A DNA stretch of 64,000 nt from Variovorax paradoxus. Its GTDB lineage: Bacteria > Pseudomonadota > Gammaproteobacteria > Burkholderiales > Burkholderiaceae_C. Positions 44,281-53,497 of the stretch are shown in pieces. Below the pieces are notes generated by a model. That model was not told the DNA's origin, did no database searches, and was given only the letters and a program-made list of their open reading frames with translations. The stretch is from NCBI RefSeq assembly GCF_030811855.1, contig NZ_JAUSRN010000009.1, positions 1 through 64,000 of the forward strand, given 5' to 3'. How positions within the stretch are numbered: the first letter of the stretch is position 1; the number at the start of each line of letters is the position of its first letter. The translations under genes were made by a program, and so were the position numbers.

Positions 44281-45186
44281 ATGACCACCGTCCACACCTC
44301 CTCCATCCAGAGCCTGCCCCTGCTTGCGCGCGGCAAGGTGCGCGACAACTACGCAGTCGGCGAGGACCGCATCCTGATGGTCGCGAGCGACCGGCTCAGC
44401 GCCTTCGACGTGATCATGGGCGAGCCGATCCCTGGCAAGGGCGAGATCCTCACCAAGATGGCGCTGTGGTGGTTCGACCGCCTGGGCCAGCTGTGCCCCA
44501 ACCACCTGACAGGCGAAGCGCCCGAAAGCGTGGTCACGCCCGAAGAGGTGCCGCAGGTCACGGGCCGCTCGATGCTGGTCAAGCGGCTGACGCCGATCCC
44601 GGTCGAGGCGGTGGTGCGCGGCTACCTGGTCGGCAGCGGCTGGAAGGAATACCAGGAAAGCCGCTCGGTCTGCGGCGTGCCGCTGCCCGAAGGACTCACC
44701 AACGCCAGCAAGCTGCCGCGCCCGATCTTCACGCCCGCCGCCAAGGCCGCGGCCGGCGAGCACGACGAGAACATCAGCTATGACCGCGTGGTCGAGATCG
44801 TCGGACCCAAGCTGGCGCAGCAGATCCGCGAGACCAGCCTGGAGATCTACGAAACCGCCGCGCAGATCGCGCTGGCCAAGGGAATGATCATTGCCGACAC
44901 GAAGTTCGAGTTCGGCCTGGACGAAGCCGGCACGCTGGTGCTGATGGACGAAGTGCTCACGCCCGACAGCTCGCGCTACTGGCCGGTCGAGGGCTACCAG
45001 GCCGCGCTGGCCGCGGGCGCCAATCCGCCGAGCTACGACAAGCAGTTCGTGCGCGACTGGCTCGAGGCCACCAAGATCAATGGCAAACCCTGGGACAAGA
45101 CGCCGCCGGCGCCACGCCTGCCGGCCGAAGTGATCGAGAAGACCGCGGCCAAGTACCGCGAAGCGCTGGAACGCCTCACCGGCTGA
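44281..45186 (+). CDS. purC: SAICAR synthase
   Basis: PurC (301 residues) joins aspartate to CAIR in purine synthesis. Family segments are [75 protein letters not shown] and [13 protein letters not shown]. The length fits the larger SAICAR synthase form found in proteobacteria and yeast. It has its own upstream region after the fba terminator. The purine genes purE and purK lie a short distance downstream. Confidence 0.97.
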   Translation: MTTVHTSSIQSLPLLARGKVRDNYAVGEDRILMVASDRLSAFDVIMGEPIPGKGEILTKMALWWFDRLGQLCPNHLTGEAPESVVTPEEVPQVTGRSMLVKRLTPIPVEAVVRGYLVGSGWKEYQESRSVCGVPLPEGLTNASKLPRPIFTPAAKAAAGEHDENISYDRVVEIVGPKLAQQIRETSLEIYETAAQIALAKGMIIADTKFEFGLDEAGTLVLMDEVLTPDSSRYWPVEGYQAALAAGANPPSYDKQFVRDWLEATKINGKPWDKTPPAPRLPAEVIEKTAAKYREALERLTG

Positions 45187-45226
45187 GCAAGAAAAGGAGC
45201 GCGAAGAGCGCTCCCAGCAGCAACGT

Positions 45227-45667
45227 TCAGCGCGTCGCCGCGTTCAGCGTGGCCACGGTCCGGCCGCTCGCGTCGAGCAGCGCGAGCTGCCCGGGCCCGG
45301 CGAGCCGGTAGCTCGCGGTGGTCTGCAAGGCCGACATGAACTGCGCTTCGTTAGCGCCGCGAACCGGGTCCGCGCAGGCCATGCGGGTCGATGCCAGCTG
45401 GCCGATGCGCAGCGTGATGCCGCTGCGCGTGAACGAACCCGAGACGCGGTTGCAGCCGCCAGATCCACTGACGCGGCCGCTGTCGCGGTCGAACTGGATC
45501 TGCGCATCGCCGCCGGTTGCCACCGGTTCACCGCCCAGCTGCGCGAGACGCCAGACCGGACCTTCGATCGGCTCGTCGAGGCTGATGCCGCTGCCGCAGG
45601 CGGACAGGGCGGCGGCCAGCAGTGCGGTCGCGAGGGCGGGGAGCGCGAGACGGGCGAGGGAGCGCAT
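45227..45667 (-). CDS. META-domain lipoprotein (HslJ-like)
   Basis: The 146-residue protein has a lipoprotein signal (ALLAAALSAC; lipidated Cys near residue 24). A single META domain follows, with the segments GPVWRLAQLGGEPV and SGSGGCNRVSGSFTRSG. Such proteins (HslJ in E. coli) are linked to stress and novobiocin tolerance, with no defined reaction. It is likely in the periplasm or outer membrane. It converges on purC and stands alone. Confidence 0.88.
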   Translation of the reverse strand: MRSLARLALPALATALLAAALSACGSGISLDEPIEGPVWRLAQLGGEPVATGGDAQIQFDRDSGRVSGSGGCNRVSGSFTRSGITLRIGQLASTRMACADPVRGANEAQFMSALQTTASYRLAGPGQLALLDASGRTVATLNAATR

Positions 45668-45818
45668 GGCCGATTTTTCCTTCTCAATTGCAACAAGTTG
45701 AATCGGCGCCATCGTATTCGACGCCGCCTGGGCTCGCCAAGGCGGAGCCGCCCGCCACTATGGTGTCGGACACCCTTGCGCACGCTGACTGATGTCGAAG
45801 GCGAATTGAAATCAACAA

Positions 45819-45846
45819 AAAAAAGCGACTCGGGAGTCGCTTTTCA
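45819..45846 (-). terminator. rho-independent terminator for the thioredoxin-like gene
   Basis: The stem AAAAGCGACTC/GAGTCGCTTTT at 45821-45844 is nearly perfect, with a tiny loop. Read on the minus strand it ends in a run of eight T residues followed by GTTGA, just downstream of the thioredoxin-like gene's stop. It could also work weakly in the other direction. Confidence 0.88.
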
Positions 45847-45885
45847 GGAACTGCGCATGCATCCGGAGATGCGCAAATTTGTCGA

Positions 45886-46806
45886 TCAGCTCAGCACCAC
45901 GCTGCTGAGGCGCCGCCGGTAGGTGGCCACCACCGGATCGTCCGGCGGGATCTGCCCGTCGGCTACCTTGATCTTCGGCGGCTCGATCAGATCGAGGATC
46001 GCGATGTAGGTCTTGCGCGCGAGTTCTTCGTTCCAGCTCTTGTCGCGCATGAGGATCTCGAGCAGCTCGTCCATGGCGTCGGTCCAGCGCTGCGCATCCA
46101 TCAAGAGGCGCGTACGGCCGAAGCGAGCGTCGAAGTCGCGCTTGGTGGCGGCAATTTTGGCGTCGAAGTCGGCCAGTTCGGGCGCGGGGCCCGACGGCGG
46201 CGCCGCAAAATCAATGGCGTCCATCCAGCGCTGCAACGAATCGAAGCGGCGCACCAGCGTGGTCTTGGCAATCACCGGCGCAAAGGCCACCTTGGCCTCG
46301 TCGATGCGGCCCATCTGCAGCAGCAGCTTGACGTAGTCGAAGCGGGCATCGTCGTTGGCCGGATCGGTGGCCACGGCATGCTGCAGCCGCTCCAGCGCGC
46401 CTTCGGTATCGCCCTCGGCCAGGGCATCCTGGGCCGCCGCGCCCTCGGAAACCGCCTCGGCTTCGTCGGCGCCGGGCACGTGCTTGTCGAGGAATTCGCG
46501 GATTTTCTCGGCCGGAATGGCGCCCACGAAACCGTCGACCGGCTGGCCGTCCTTGAACATCACGCAGAACGGAATGCTGCGCACGCCGAACATTTCGGAC
46601 AGCTGCGACGAGATCTGCGGCACCTTGTCGGCGTCGAGCTTGGCCAGCGTGAAGCGGCCGGCGTACTCGGTTTCGAGCTTTTCGAGCACCGGGCCAAGCT
46701 GTTTGCACGGCCCGCACCACTCGGCCCAGATGTCGAGCAGCACTGGCGTGGCGACCGAGCCTTCGATCAGTTCGGCCTGAAAATTTTCGAGAGTGATGTC
46801 GATCAT
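45886..46806 (-). CDS. thioredoxin/TPR chaperedoxin (CnoX/YbbN family)
   Basis: The 306-residue protein has an N-terminal thioredoxin domain with an intact redox motif WCGPCK near residues 29-34, then helical tetratricopeptide-like repeats from about residue 120 to the end. This order is the CnoX/YbbN layout, a holdase that also handles oxidised proteins in E. coli, although E. coli CnoX lacks a CxxC motif. The ATG at 46806 begins MIDITLENF. It is divergent from purE with only 36 bases between starts. Confidence 0.88.
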   Translation of the reverse strand: MIDITLENFQAELIEGSVATPVLLDIWAEWCGPCKQLGPVLEKLETEYAGRFTLAKLDADKVPQISSQLSEMFGVRSIPFCVMFKDGQPVDGFVGAIPAEKIREFLDKHVPGADEAEAVSEGAAAQDALAEGDTEGALERLQHAVATDPANDDARFDYVKLLLQMGRIDEAKVAFAPVIAKTTLVRRFDSLQRWMDAIDFAAPPSGPAPELADFDAKIAATKRDFDARFGRTRLLMDAQRWTDAMDELLEILMRDKSWNEELARKTYIAILDLIEPPKIKVADGQIPPDDPVVATYRRRLSSVVLS

Positions 46807-46842
46807 CGGAACCAGCTGGGGGTGAAACGTAAAATTGAAACC

Positions 46843-47388
46843 ATGAACGAAACCATTCAGGTCGGTGTAGTGATGGGCTCGAGCTCCGATTGGGAGACGA
46901 TGCGCAACGCGGTCGAGATTCTCCAGCAATTCGGGATCCAGCACGAAGCGAAGGTGGTCTCGGCCCACCGGATGCCCGATGCGCTCTTCGCGTACGCCGA
47001 AAGCGCCGCCGGGCGCGGGCTTACTGCCATCATCGCGGGCGCGGGCGGCGCGGCCCACCTGCCGGGCATGCTGGCCTCGAAAACCACGGTGCCGGTGCTC
47101 GGCGTGCCCGTGGCCAGTCGCCACCTGCAGGGTGTCGATTCACTCTACAGCATCGTGCAGATGCCCAAGGGCGTGCCGGTGGCCACATTTGCCATCGGCA
47201 ATGCGGGGGCCGCCAACGCGGCGCTGTTCGCGGTGGCGATGCTGGCGGTGAACGACCCGGCGCTGCGCGCCCGGCTCGATGCCTTCCGCGCCGCGCAAAC
47301 GGCCGCGGCCGAAGCCATGGCGCTGCCGCCGCCGGTGGACGGCGCCGCCGTATCCCCCTTTTCGCCGCAGGGCGGAGGAGCGCTATGA
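46843..47388 (+). CDS. purE: N5-carboxyaminoimidazole ribonucleotide mutase
   Basis: PurE (181 residues) interconverts N5-CAIR and CAIR in purine synthesis. Signatures are [13 protein letters not shown] near residues 8-20, [18 protein letters not shown] and [25 protein letters not shown]. It is a little longer than usual because of a proline- and glycine-rich tail ([15 protein letters not shown]). The stop overlaps the purK ATG by four bases. PurE and PurK act together. Confidence 0.96.
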   Translation: MNETIQVGVVMGSSSDWETMRNAVEILQQFGIQHEAKVVSAHRMPDALFAYAESAAGRGLTAIIAGAGGAAHLPGMLASKTTVPVLGVPVASRHLQGVDSLYSIVQMPKGVPVATFAIGNAGAANAALFAVAMLAVNDPALRARLDAFRAAQTAAAEAMALPPPVDGAAVSPFSPQGGGAL

Positions 47389-48575
47389 CCAACAACGGCC
47401 TGCCCATTCTTCCCGGCGCCACGCTCGGCGTGCTCGGCGGCGGCCAGCTGGGCCGCATGTTCGCCCATGCCGCCCAGCGCATGGGCTATTTCACGGCCGT
47501 GCTCGACCCCGATGCCGACAGCCCGGCCGGCCGGGTGAGCCATCACCACATCCACACCGACTACGCCGACGTTGACGGCCTGGCGCGGCTCGCAGGCCTC
47601 GCCGATGCGGTAACGACCGAGTTCGAGAATGTGCCGGCCCCTTCGCTGGACAAGCTCTCGGCCGCCCGGCCCGTGTCGCCCGATGCCGCCGCCATTGCCA
47701 TCGCGCAGGACCGCATCGCCGAAAAGGCCCATTTCACGCGCTGCGGCGTGGCCTGCGCCCCCTACGCTGTCATCGAGACCGCTGCCCAGCTCGCGGCCGG
47801 TGAAGACGGGCTGCTGCCCGGCATTCTGAAGACCGCACGCTTGGGCTACGACGGCAAGGGGCAGCAGCGCGTGACCACGCGGGCCGAGCTGGTCGACGCC
47901 TGGCAGGCCGCGCATTGCGTGCCCTGCGTGCTCGAGAAAATGCTGCCGCTCGAGTTCGAATGCTCGGTGATCGTGGCGCGCGGCCGCGACGGGCAGATCG
48001 TGCACTTTCCGCCCCAGCGCAACCTGCACCGCGATGGCATTCTGGCCGTGACCGAGGTGCATGCGCAGAACATGCCCAAGACCGTGGCGCAGGCGGCCGT
48101 CAATTCCGCCAAGAGCATTGCCACCGGGCTCAACTACGTCGGCGTGCTGTGCGTCGAGTTCTTCGTTCTGACCGACGGCTCGCTGGTGGTGAACGAAATG
48201 GCGCCGCGGCCGCACAACAGCGGCCACTACACCATGGAAGCCTGCGACGTGTCGCAGTTCGAGCTGCAGGTGCGCACGCTCGCGGGCCTGCCTCTGGCCC
48301 CGCCGCGCCAGCACAGCCCGGCGATCATGCTGAACCTGCTCGGCGACCTGTGGTTCACCGCGGGCGGCACCAAGCCGGCCTCGCCGCGCTGGAGCGAGGT
48401 GCTCGCGCTGCCCGGCGTGCACCTGCACCTGTACGGCAAGATCGAACCGCGCCGAGGCCGCAAGATGGGCCACCTGACGCTCACCGGCGCCACGCTCGAA
48501 AGCGTGCGCGCCGCGGCTTCCCAGGCCGCCACTCTGCTCGGCCTGCCGCCCCTTACGGCGGCCGATTTCGCATGA
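47385..48575 (+). CDS. purK: N5-carboxyaminoimidazole ribonucleotide synthetase
   Basis: PurK (396 residues) is an ATP-grasp enzyme making N5-CAIR from AIR, bicarbonate and ATP. Segments include [19 protein letters not shown] at the N-terminus, [15 protein letters not shown] (ATP loop near 145-160), [25 protein letters not shown] (metal-binding Glu) and GRKMGHLT near the C-terminus. It overlaps purE and tsaC, both by four bases, so all three are cotranslated. Confidence 0.96.
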   Translation: MTNNGLPILPGATLGVLGGGQLGRMFAHAAQRMGYFTAVLDPDADSPAGRVSHHHIHTDYADVDGLARLAGLADAVTTEFENVPAPSLDKLSAARPVSPDAAAIAIAQDRIAEKAHFTRCGVACAPYAVIETAAQLAAGEDGLLPGILKTARLGYDGKGQQRVTTRAELVDAWQAAHCVPCVLEKMLPLEFECSVIVARGRDGQIVHFPPQRNLHRDGILAVTEVHAQNMPKTVAQAAVNSAKSIATGLNYVGVLCVEFFVLTDGSLVVNEMAPRPHNSGHYTMEACDVSQFELQVRTLAGLPLAPPRQHSPAIMLNLLGDLWFTAGGTKPASPRWSEVLALPGVHLHLYGKIEPRRGRKMGHLTLTGATLESVRAAASQAATLLGLPPLTAADFA

Positions 48576-49573
48576 TCCTCGACGGGCAGGATCCCCACGC
48601 CATTGCCGAAGCCGTGCGCGTGCTGCGCGCGGGCGGGCTGGTCGCGTTTCCGACCGAAACCGTCTATGGGCTGGGCGCCGATGCCACCAGCGACATGGCC
48701 GTGGGTGGAATCTTCAAGGCCAAGGGCCGGCCGGCCGACCATCCGCTGATCGTCCACGTGGCGGCCGGCATCAAGGGCACGGAAGCGTTGTCGCGCTTTG
48801 CGCAGCCGCTGCCGCCCTTCGCGCAGAAGCTGGTGCAGGCCTTCTGGCCCGGCCCCCTGACGCTGATCGTCACGCGCCAGCCCGGCGTGGCTGCCGCGGC
48901 GGCCGGCGGGCAGGACACCATTGGCCTGCGCTGCCCTTCGCATCCGGTCGCGCAGGCGCTGCTCGAAGCCTGCGCCGAGCAGGGCGTGCCGGGCCTTGCC
49001 GGTCCGAGCGCCAACCGCTTCGGCCGCGTCAGCCCGACCACCGCGCAGCACGTGGTCGACGAATTTGGCGACTCATTGCCGGTGATCGACGGCGGCGCCT
49101 GTCAGGTGGGCATCGAATCGACCATCGTCGACTGCAGCCGCGGCGCGCCGGTGCTGCTGCGCCCGGGCCTGATCACGCGTGCGCAAATCGAGGCCGCCCT
49201 GGGCGAGCGCCTGAGCAACCGAGAGGTGCTCGAGACGCCTGAACCGCGCGCCCCCGGCACGCTGGAAGCGCACTACGCGCCCAACGCCAAGCTGCGGTTG
49301 ATGGACGCCAAGGCGATCCAGACCGCGCTCGACGTGCTCGGCGCTGGCGCCGCCAACATCGCGGTGTGGTCGCGCGCCGCACTGCGCATTCCCTCGCAGC
49401 GCGTGCTGCAGCGGCGCATGCCTGACGATGCAGTGGCCAGTGCGCACCAGCTGTTCGCGGTATTGCGCCAGTTCGACGCGGAGGGCGTCAAGCTGATCTG
49501 GGTCGAGACGCCGCCCGATACGCCCGAATGGGAAGGCGTACGCGACCGCCTCCAGCGCGCGTCTCTGAGCTAA
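48572..49573 (+). CDS. tsaC: L-threonylcarbamoyladenylate synthase (Sua5/TsaC)
   Basis: This 333-residue protein makes threonylcarbamoyl-AMP, the donor for the t6A modification of tRNAs. The YrdC domain (residues 10-190) shows AFPTETVYGLGADA, KAKGRPADHPLIVHV and GPSANRFGRVSPTTAQHV. A C-terminal Sua5 domain follows, so it is the longer Sua5 form. The ATG overlaps the purK stop. The partner gene tsaB is also in this window, near 55.3 kb. Confidence 0.94.
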   Translation: MILDGQDPHAIAEAVRVLRAGGLVAFPTETVYGLGADATSDMAVGGIFKAKGRPADHPLIVHVAAGIKGTEALSRFAQPLPPFAQKLVQAFWPGPLTLIVTRQPGVAAAAAGGQDTIGLRCPSHPVAQALLEACAEQGVPGLAGPSANRFGRVSPTTAQHVVDEFGDSLPVIDGGACQVGIESTIVDCSRGAPVLLRPGLITRAQIEAALGERLSNREVLETPEPRAPGTLEAHYAPNAKLRLMDAKAIQTALDVLGAGAANIAVWSRAALRIPSQRVLQRRMPDDAVASAHQLFAVLRQFDAEGVKLIWVETPPDTPEWEGVRDRLQRASLS

Positions 49574-49673
49574 CCCCCAGTCTTCGCGCACTTCGTGTCG
49601 CTTCGCCAACCCCCTTGCAGGGGGCAATGCCAGTGGCCCGGCAGAGCCGGTTTCACGGCATTTCTGGAAGGGA
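49574..49673. repeat. dispersed hairpin repeat, copy A
   Basis: The roughly 100 bases between two converging genes match, in opposite orientation, the copy at 58331-58430. Both carry a CCCCC/GGGGG stem with a five-base loop and a CCGGC-NNN-GCCGG hairpin, plus the shared run CGCGCACTTCGTGTCGCTTC. Stems are conserved while loops differ, so structure seems selected. A bidirectional terminator role is possible. Confidence 0.75.
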
Positions 49674-49679
49674 GTCCCT

Positions 49680-51266
49680 TTAACCGCCCGCGGCCAGCAC
49701 GCCCTGGAAAAAGCCTCGGGCCGAGGCCAGGCAGAACGGCGGCGCGAGCGTGCCGTGGTAGGCCAGGGTGACGGCCTGCCGCTTGTCGGCGTCGCTGCCG
49801 GGGGTGTTCTGCGCGAGGATGCTCTTGGCCTGCGCGAAGCCGGCGCGCGCGGTGGAGTAGGCGTCAGTGGTGGCCGTGTCTTCCAGGTCGATCACCGTCA
49901 GCGCCGCGGCGGGCATGCCGCGGGCGCGGAAGTAGCCGGCCGTGGCGCGGGTGCTCAGAAAATTCACGGTCGGGTCGTTGGCGCCGCCGCACATCAGCAC
50001 CGGCCGGGCCGGCAGCCAGTTGCGCAGGTCGTTGGCGCGCGCCGCTTTGCGGAAGCCCACGGCCGGCCTGCAGTCCAGCGGCGAGGTGGTGCTCAGTGAG
50101 CCGACCGTGGCGGGCAGCGCATTGCCGGGGCAGGGATTTGCCAGGATGTCGCCGGCCGCCTGCGTCAGGTAGGTCTGGCGGATCAGGTTGTTGGCGCCAT
50201 AAAAGATCGACAGCTCCGGGCTCACCGGCCCCGGCGTTGCGCCAGCGGGAAACAGCGCGAGCTGCGGCAGCTTGCCGTTGGCATACAGCGTGGCGAGGGG
50301 CGTCAGGCTCGGCAGCAGGGTGTCGATGCCGGCGGCGTACTGCGCTTCGTAGATGTCGGCGGTGCTGTCGTACACATCACCGAACTGCTGCTGCCAGCTG
50401 GCGGAGAGCAGCGGCACGAAGAGCGTGCTGCCGAGCGCCGGCCACCCCAGGAAGGTGTAGTCAGCCAGCAGGCCGATGGCCGAGGGCGCCGAGAGCGCCG
50501 CCGATGCCGTCACAGCCCTGCCCGTGGCCTGCATATCGCGGTGCGCCGCCATCGCGGCGTAGCCGCCCTGCGAATAACCGGTGATGAGCAGTGAGCCGGC
50601 ATCCGCCGCGTCGATGCCCGAAAAAGTCTTGCGCGCCGCTGTGAGCGCATCGACCATGTCCTTGCCCTGCTGGTCGCCGTTGAGATACGGGTGATAGGGC
50701 AGCGTCGACTTGTCGTAGCCCGCGTAGTTGGGCGCCACCACGATGTAGCCCTGCGCCGCGAACATGGCGGCGATGGTCAGGCCTTCGCCGGCGGCCGGCT
50801 GGGTCGAATCGGTCCATTTGGCGAGGTTGTAGTTGCGCGCGGCAGTGGTGCCGTGCGCATACAGCACCACGGGACGCGCGCCGTTGCAGCCGATGTCGGC
50901 CCCTGACGGCAGCATGATCGCGGCCGTCGCATTGGTGGCTTCGCCCTTGCCGCCGACCGTGCGGTATTCGAGGTAGCGAACTTCGACCCCGCACCTGGGC
51001 GTGCCGGCCACCTGCAGCAAGGCCTTGCCCTGGTCGCTGGCCTGCAGATTGGTCCTGAACTGGTCGGCCGTCAGCTTGGCGGTTTGCTCGGGCGGGTCGG
51101 TGACGACCGATCCGCGGCCGGTGTCGCCGGCTGGCGGCGGAAGCCCCGCGTTGATGCCGATGCCGCCGCCTCCACCGCCACCGCAGGCGGCCAGCAGCAA
51201 GGTGACGCCGACGAGCGCCGAAAGCCGATGCAGCGGAGACGAAGGTGGTCGTTGGGGCTGGTTCAA
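49680..51266 (-). CDS. secreted alpha/beta-hydrolase (lipase-like) lipoprotein
   Basis: This 528-residue protein has a lipoprotein signal (ALVGVTLLLAAC) followed by a polyglycine spacer. The alpha/beta-hydrolase core contains the oxyanion region VVLYAHGTTAARNYN, the nucleophile elbow GYSQGGYAA near residue 230, an Asp in CGGANDPTVNF and a late His in LAYHGTLAPPFC. It probably acts at the outer membrane on lipids or polyesters, with the substrate unknown. Confidence 0.8.
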   Translation of the reverse strand: MNQPQRPPSSPLHRLSALVGVTLLLAACGGGGGGGIGINAGLPPPAGDTGRGSVVTDPPEQTAKLTADQFRTNLQASDQGKALLQVAGTPRCGVEVRYLEYRTVGGKGEATNATAAIMLPSGADIGCNGARPVVLYAHGTTAARNYNLAKWTDSTQPAAGEGLTIAAMFAAQGYIVVAPNYAGYDKSTLPYHPYLNGDQQGKDMVDALTAARKTFSGIDAADAGSLLITGYSQGGYAAMAAHRDMQATGRAVTASAALSAPSAIGLLADYTFLGWPALGSTLFVPLLSASWQQQFGDVYDSTADIYEAQYAAGIDTLLPSLTPLATLYANGKLPQLALFPAGATPGPVSPELSIFYGANNLIRQTYLTQAAGDILANPCPGNALPATVGSLSTTSPLDCRPAVGFRKAARANDLRNWLPARPVLMCGGANDPTVNFLSTRATAGYFRARGMPAAALTVIDLEDTATTDAYSTARAGFAQAKSILAQNTPGSDADKRQAVTLAYHGTLAPPFCLASARGFFQGVLAAGG

Positions 51267-51392
51267 GGCGTGCCTCTTGGTGTTTTGTCAGTCGAACCGA
51301 ACGGGCGTCCGATTCTGTGCAGCACCATCGACGCACGCAAGCGGCACGTATACCTAGGAGAATTTTTCAGTACACGGCCGCTAGCCGGCGGC

Positions 51393-52823
51393 TTAGTTGT
51401 CCTGCGAGGCCCAGTCGACCAGCGCGTCGAACGCAGCGCGCGCAGCCCCCGCGTTGTCGCCGTTGGCAATGGCCACCAGCACGTAGCGCCGGCCGCTCGC
51501 GCCGTGCACGTAGCCGGCCACGCCGGCCGAGTCGCGCAGAGAGCCGGTCTTCAGGTGTGCCGCGCCGCCCGAGCGCAGCGCGCGCTTCTTGAGCGTGCCG
51601 TCCACGCCCGTGGCGGGCAGCGACGACACCAGCTCCGGCATCACCGGCGAGCGCCAGGCCACCTGCAGCATCTTGCCGAGCGCGGCCGCGCTGATGCGCT
51701 CGTCGCGTGACAGGCCGGAGCCGTTGTCGAACACCGGCGGCGCCTCGCCAGTGCCGATGCGGTCGCGCCACCACTGGCCCAGTGCGCTGCGCGAGGCCTC
51801 GAAGGTGCCGCGGTTCTTCTGCGTGAGCCCGATCGTGAGGAACAGCTGCTGCGCCATCACGTTGTTGCTGTACTTGTTGATGTCGCGCACCACTTCCGCG
51901 AGCGGCGGCGATGCGAATTCGAAGGCCGGCCGGAGGCCCGCTGGCACCCGGCCTTCGCGCATCTGGCCGCCGACGCGGCCGCCCATCTCGGCCCACAGGC
52001 CACCGATGGCGCGCAGGCCGTAAGTGCGCGGGTCGGCGTACGCCACGGCCCAGCTTTTTTCGCCGCAGGCGGCAGGAAGCGCACCCGTGAATCGGATGCG
52101 GTTCGGGTCGCTGAAGTCGGGCTTGATTGCCGCGCGCCAGTCGCCGCATTCACCCGGCGCAAGTGCCACCATGGGCTGCGTCGACACGCTGGCCAGCGGC
52201 GGCTCGTAGCTCACGCGCGCCTGCTGGCCGCCGCGCTCGGGCGTGAAGATCATGTTGACCGACTTGAAGTTGACCAGCAGCGCGTCGGGCGAGGCGTTGT
52301 AGGGCCGCAGCGGCTCGCCGTCGAAGGCTCCGGGGTCGTTCTCGATCGTGTTCTCGAAGGCGCTGCGATCGAGCACGATGTCGCCGTTCACGGTGGTGAT
52401 GCCCAGGCCCTGCACGCGCCGTAGCAGCAGCCAGGCGCGTTCCAGCACCAGCTTGGGATCGCCCTGGCCCTTGATGTAGAGGCTGCCGTTGAGCACGCCG
52501 TTGCTCACCGTGCCGTCGACGTAGACCGGTGTGCTCCAGCTGTAGGCTGGGCCCAGCAGGTCGAGCGCGGCGTAGGTGGTCACCAGCTTCATGATCGATG
52601 CCGGGTTGACCTGCACCTGCGAGCGCCATGCCAGCCGCGGCGGGCGCACGCCGTCGGCATCGGCCACCAGCATCGTCACCGAATCGCGCGGCACCTTGGC
52701 GCGCGCGAGGGCAATCTCCACTTCGGTCGGGAATGCCTGCTGGGCAAAGGCACTCGAGGCGGCGCATGCGATCAAGCACAGTGCGCATGCGGTACGAAGG
52801 AAGGAGAGGCGAAGAAGAAGCAT
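51393..52823 (-). CDS. dacB: D-alanyl-D-alanine carboxypeptidase/endopeptidase (PBP4)
   Basis: The 476-residue penicillin-binding protein 4 trims and cleaves peptidoglycan cross-links in the periplasm. A signal peptide ends near ASSAFAQ. Active-site motifs are SxxK at S76-K79 (ASIMKLVTTYA), SxN in KYSNNVMAQQ and KTG in HLKTGSLRDSAG. The ATG at 52823 starts a normal signal sequence. It follows nudK on the minus strand by seven bases. Confidence 0.94.
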   Translation of the reverse strand: MLLLRLSFLRTACALCLIACAASSAFAQQAFPTEVEIALARAKVPRDSVTMLVADADGVRPPRLAWRSQVQVNPASIMKLVTTYAALDLLGPAYSWSTPVYVDGTVSNGVLNGSLYIKGQGDPKLVLERAWLLLRRVQGLGITTVNGDIVLDRSAFENTIENDPGAFDGEPLRPYNASPDALLVNFKSVNMIFTPERGGQQARVSYEPPLASVSTQPMVALAPGECGDWRAAIKPDFSDPNRIRFTGALPAACGEKSWAVAYADPRTYGLRAIGGLWAEMGGRVGGQMREGRVPAGLRPAFEFASPPLAEVVRDINKYSNNVMAQQLFLTIGLTQKNRGTFEASRSALGQWWRDRIGTGEAPPVFDNGSGLSRDERISAAALGKMLQVAWRSPVMPELVSSLPATGVDGTLKKRALRSGGAAHLKTGSLRDSAGVAGYVHGASGRRYVLVAIANGDNAGAARAAFDALVDWASQDN

Positions 52824-52830
52824 TGGCCGA

Positions 52831-53418
52831 TTATCTCGGCGCGAATACATGCAATTGCGCGTGATACAGCAGCATCACCGTCTTGGCGTCGGCAATGCGA
52901 CCGTCCGCCACCATGGCCAGCGCATCGACGATGCCGAGCTCCAGCACCTCGATGTCCTCGCCCTCGTCGGCCAGCCCGCCGCCGTCGCCAATGCGCATCG
53001 AAGGCTCGTATTCGGCAATGAAGAAGTGCAGCCTTTCGGTGACCGAGCCCGGGCTCATGAAGGCTTCGAAAATCTTCTGCACCGCGCCGAGCCGATAGCC
53101 CAGTTCTTCCTCCACCTCGGCGCGAATGCGCTCCTCAGGGGCGGCGTCGTCGAGCAGGCCGGCGGCCGCCTCGATCAGCAGGTCGTCATGCCCGTTGACG
53201 AAGGCCGGGTAGCGGAACTGCTTCGTCAGCAGCACCGTGCGCTGCGCCAGGTTGTAGGGAAGCAGCGTGGCGCCGTTGCCGCGGTCGTAGGTTTCGCGGT
53301 GCATGCGCTGCCACTGGCCGTCGCTGCGCCGCCAATCGAAGGCGGTGGTCTTCAGCGTGTACCAGTTGTCGGAAAGCAGGGTGACTTCGTGCACCCGGAC
53401 GCGGTCTTGAAGGGTCAT
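52831..53418 (-). CDS. nudK: Nudix hydrolase, NudK-like GDP-mannose pyrophosphatase
   Basis: The 195-residue Nudix protein closely follows the E. coli NudK pattern: DNWYTLKTTAFDW, ETYDRGNGATLLPYN, then the Nudix box around AAGLLDDAAPEERIRAEVEE, SPGSVTERLHFFIAEY and DEGEDIEVLEL. NudK hydrolyses GDP-mannose and similar nucleotide sugars. It is cytoplasmic. It is divergent from a DeoR-type regulator, which may control it and dacB. Confidence 0.88.
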   Translation of the reverse strand: MTLQDRVRVHEVTLLSDNWYTLKTTAFDWRRSDGQWQRMHRETYDRGNGATLLPYNLAQRTVLLTKQFRYPAFVNGHDDLLIEAAAGLLDDAAPEERIRAEVEEELGYRLGAVQKIFEAFMSPGSVTERLHFFIAEYEPSMRIGDGGGLADEGEDIEVLELGIVDALAMVADGRIADAKTVMLLYHAQLHVFAPR

Positions 53419-53436
53419 GATTTGCAGCTTATGCGT

Positions 53437-53467
53437 AAATTCGTGCAGAAACAAGAAAATTCGTGCA
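53437..53467. promoter_or_regulatory. 11-base direct repeat between nudK and deoR-type gene
   Basis: AAATTCGTGCA occurs exactly twice, at 53437-53447 and 53457-53467, with a 20-base period (two helical turns). It lies between the divergent starts of nudK and the DeoR-type regulator, 18 bases from nudK and 30 bases from the regulator. The spacing puts both sites on one face of the helix, typical of a cooperative operator. Confidence 0.6.
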
Positions 53468-53497
53468 ATCTGCGGGCGTGCCCGCTACCATCGGCCG

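Noticed and set aside
47310-47388. Tail of purE considered as a captured intergenic repeat
   Set aside because: The sequence resembles GC-rich intergenic repeats but no second copy was found in the window.
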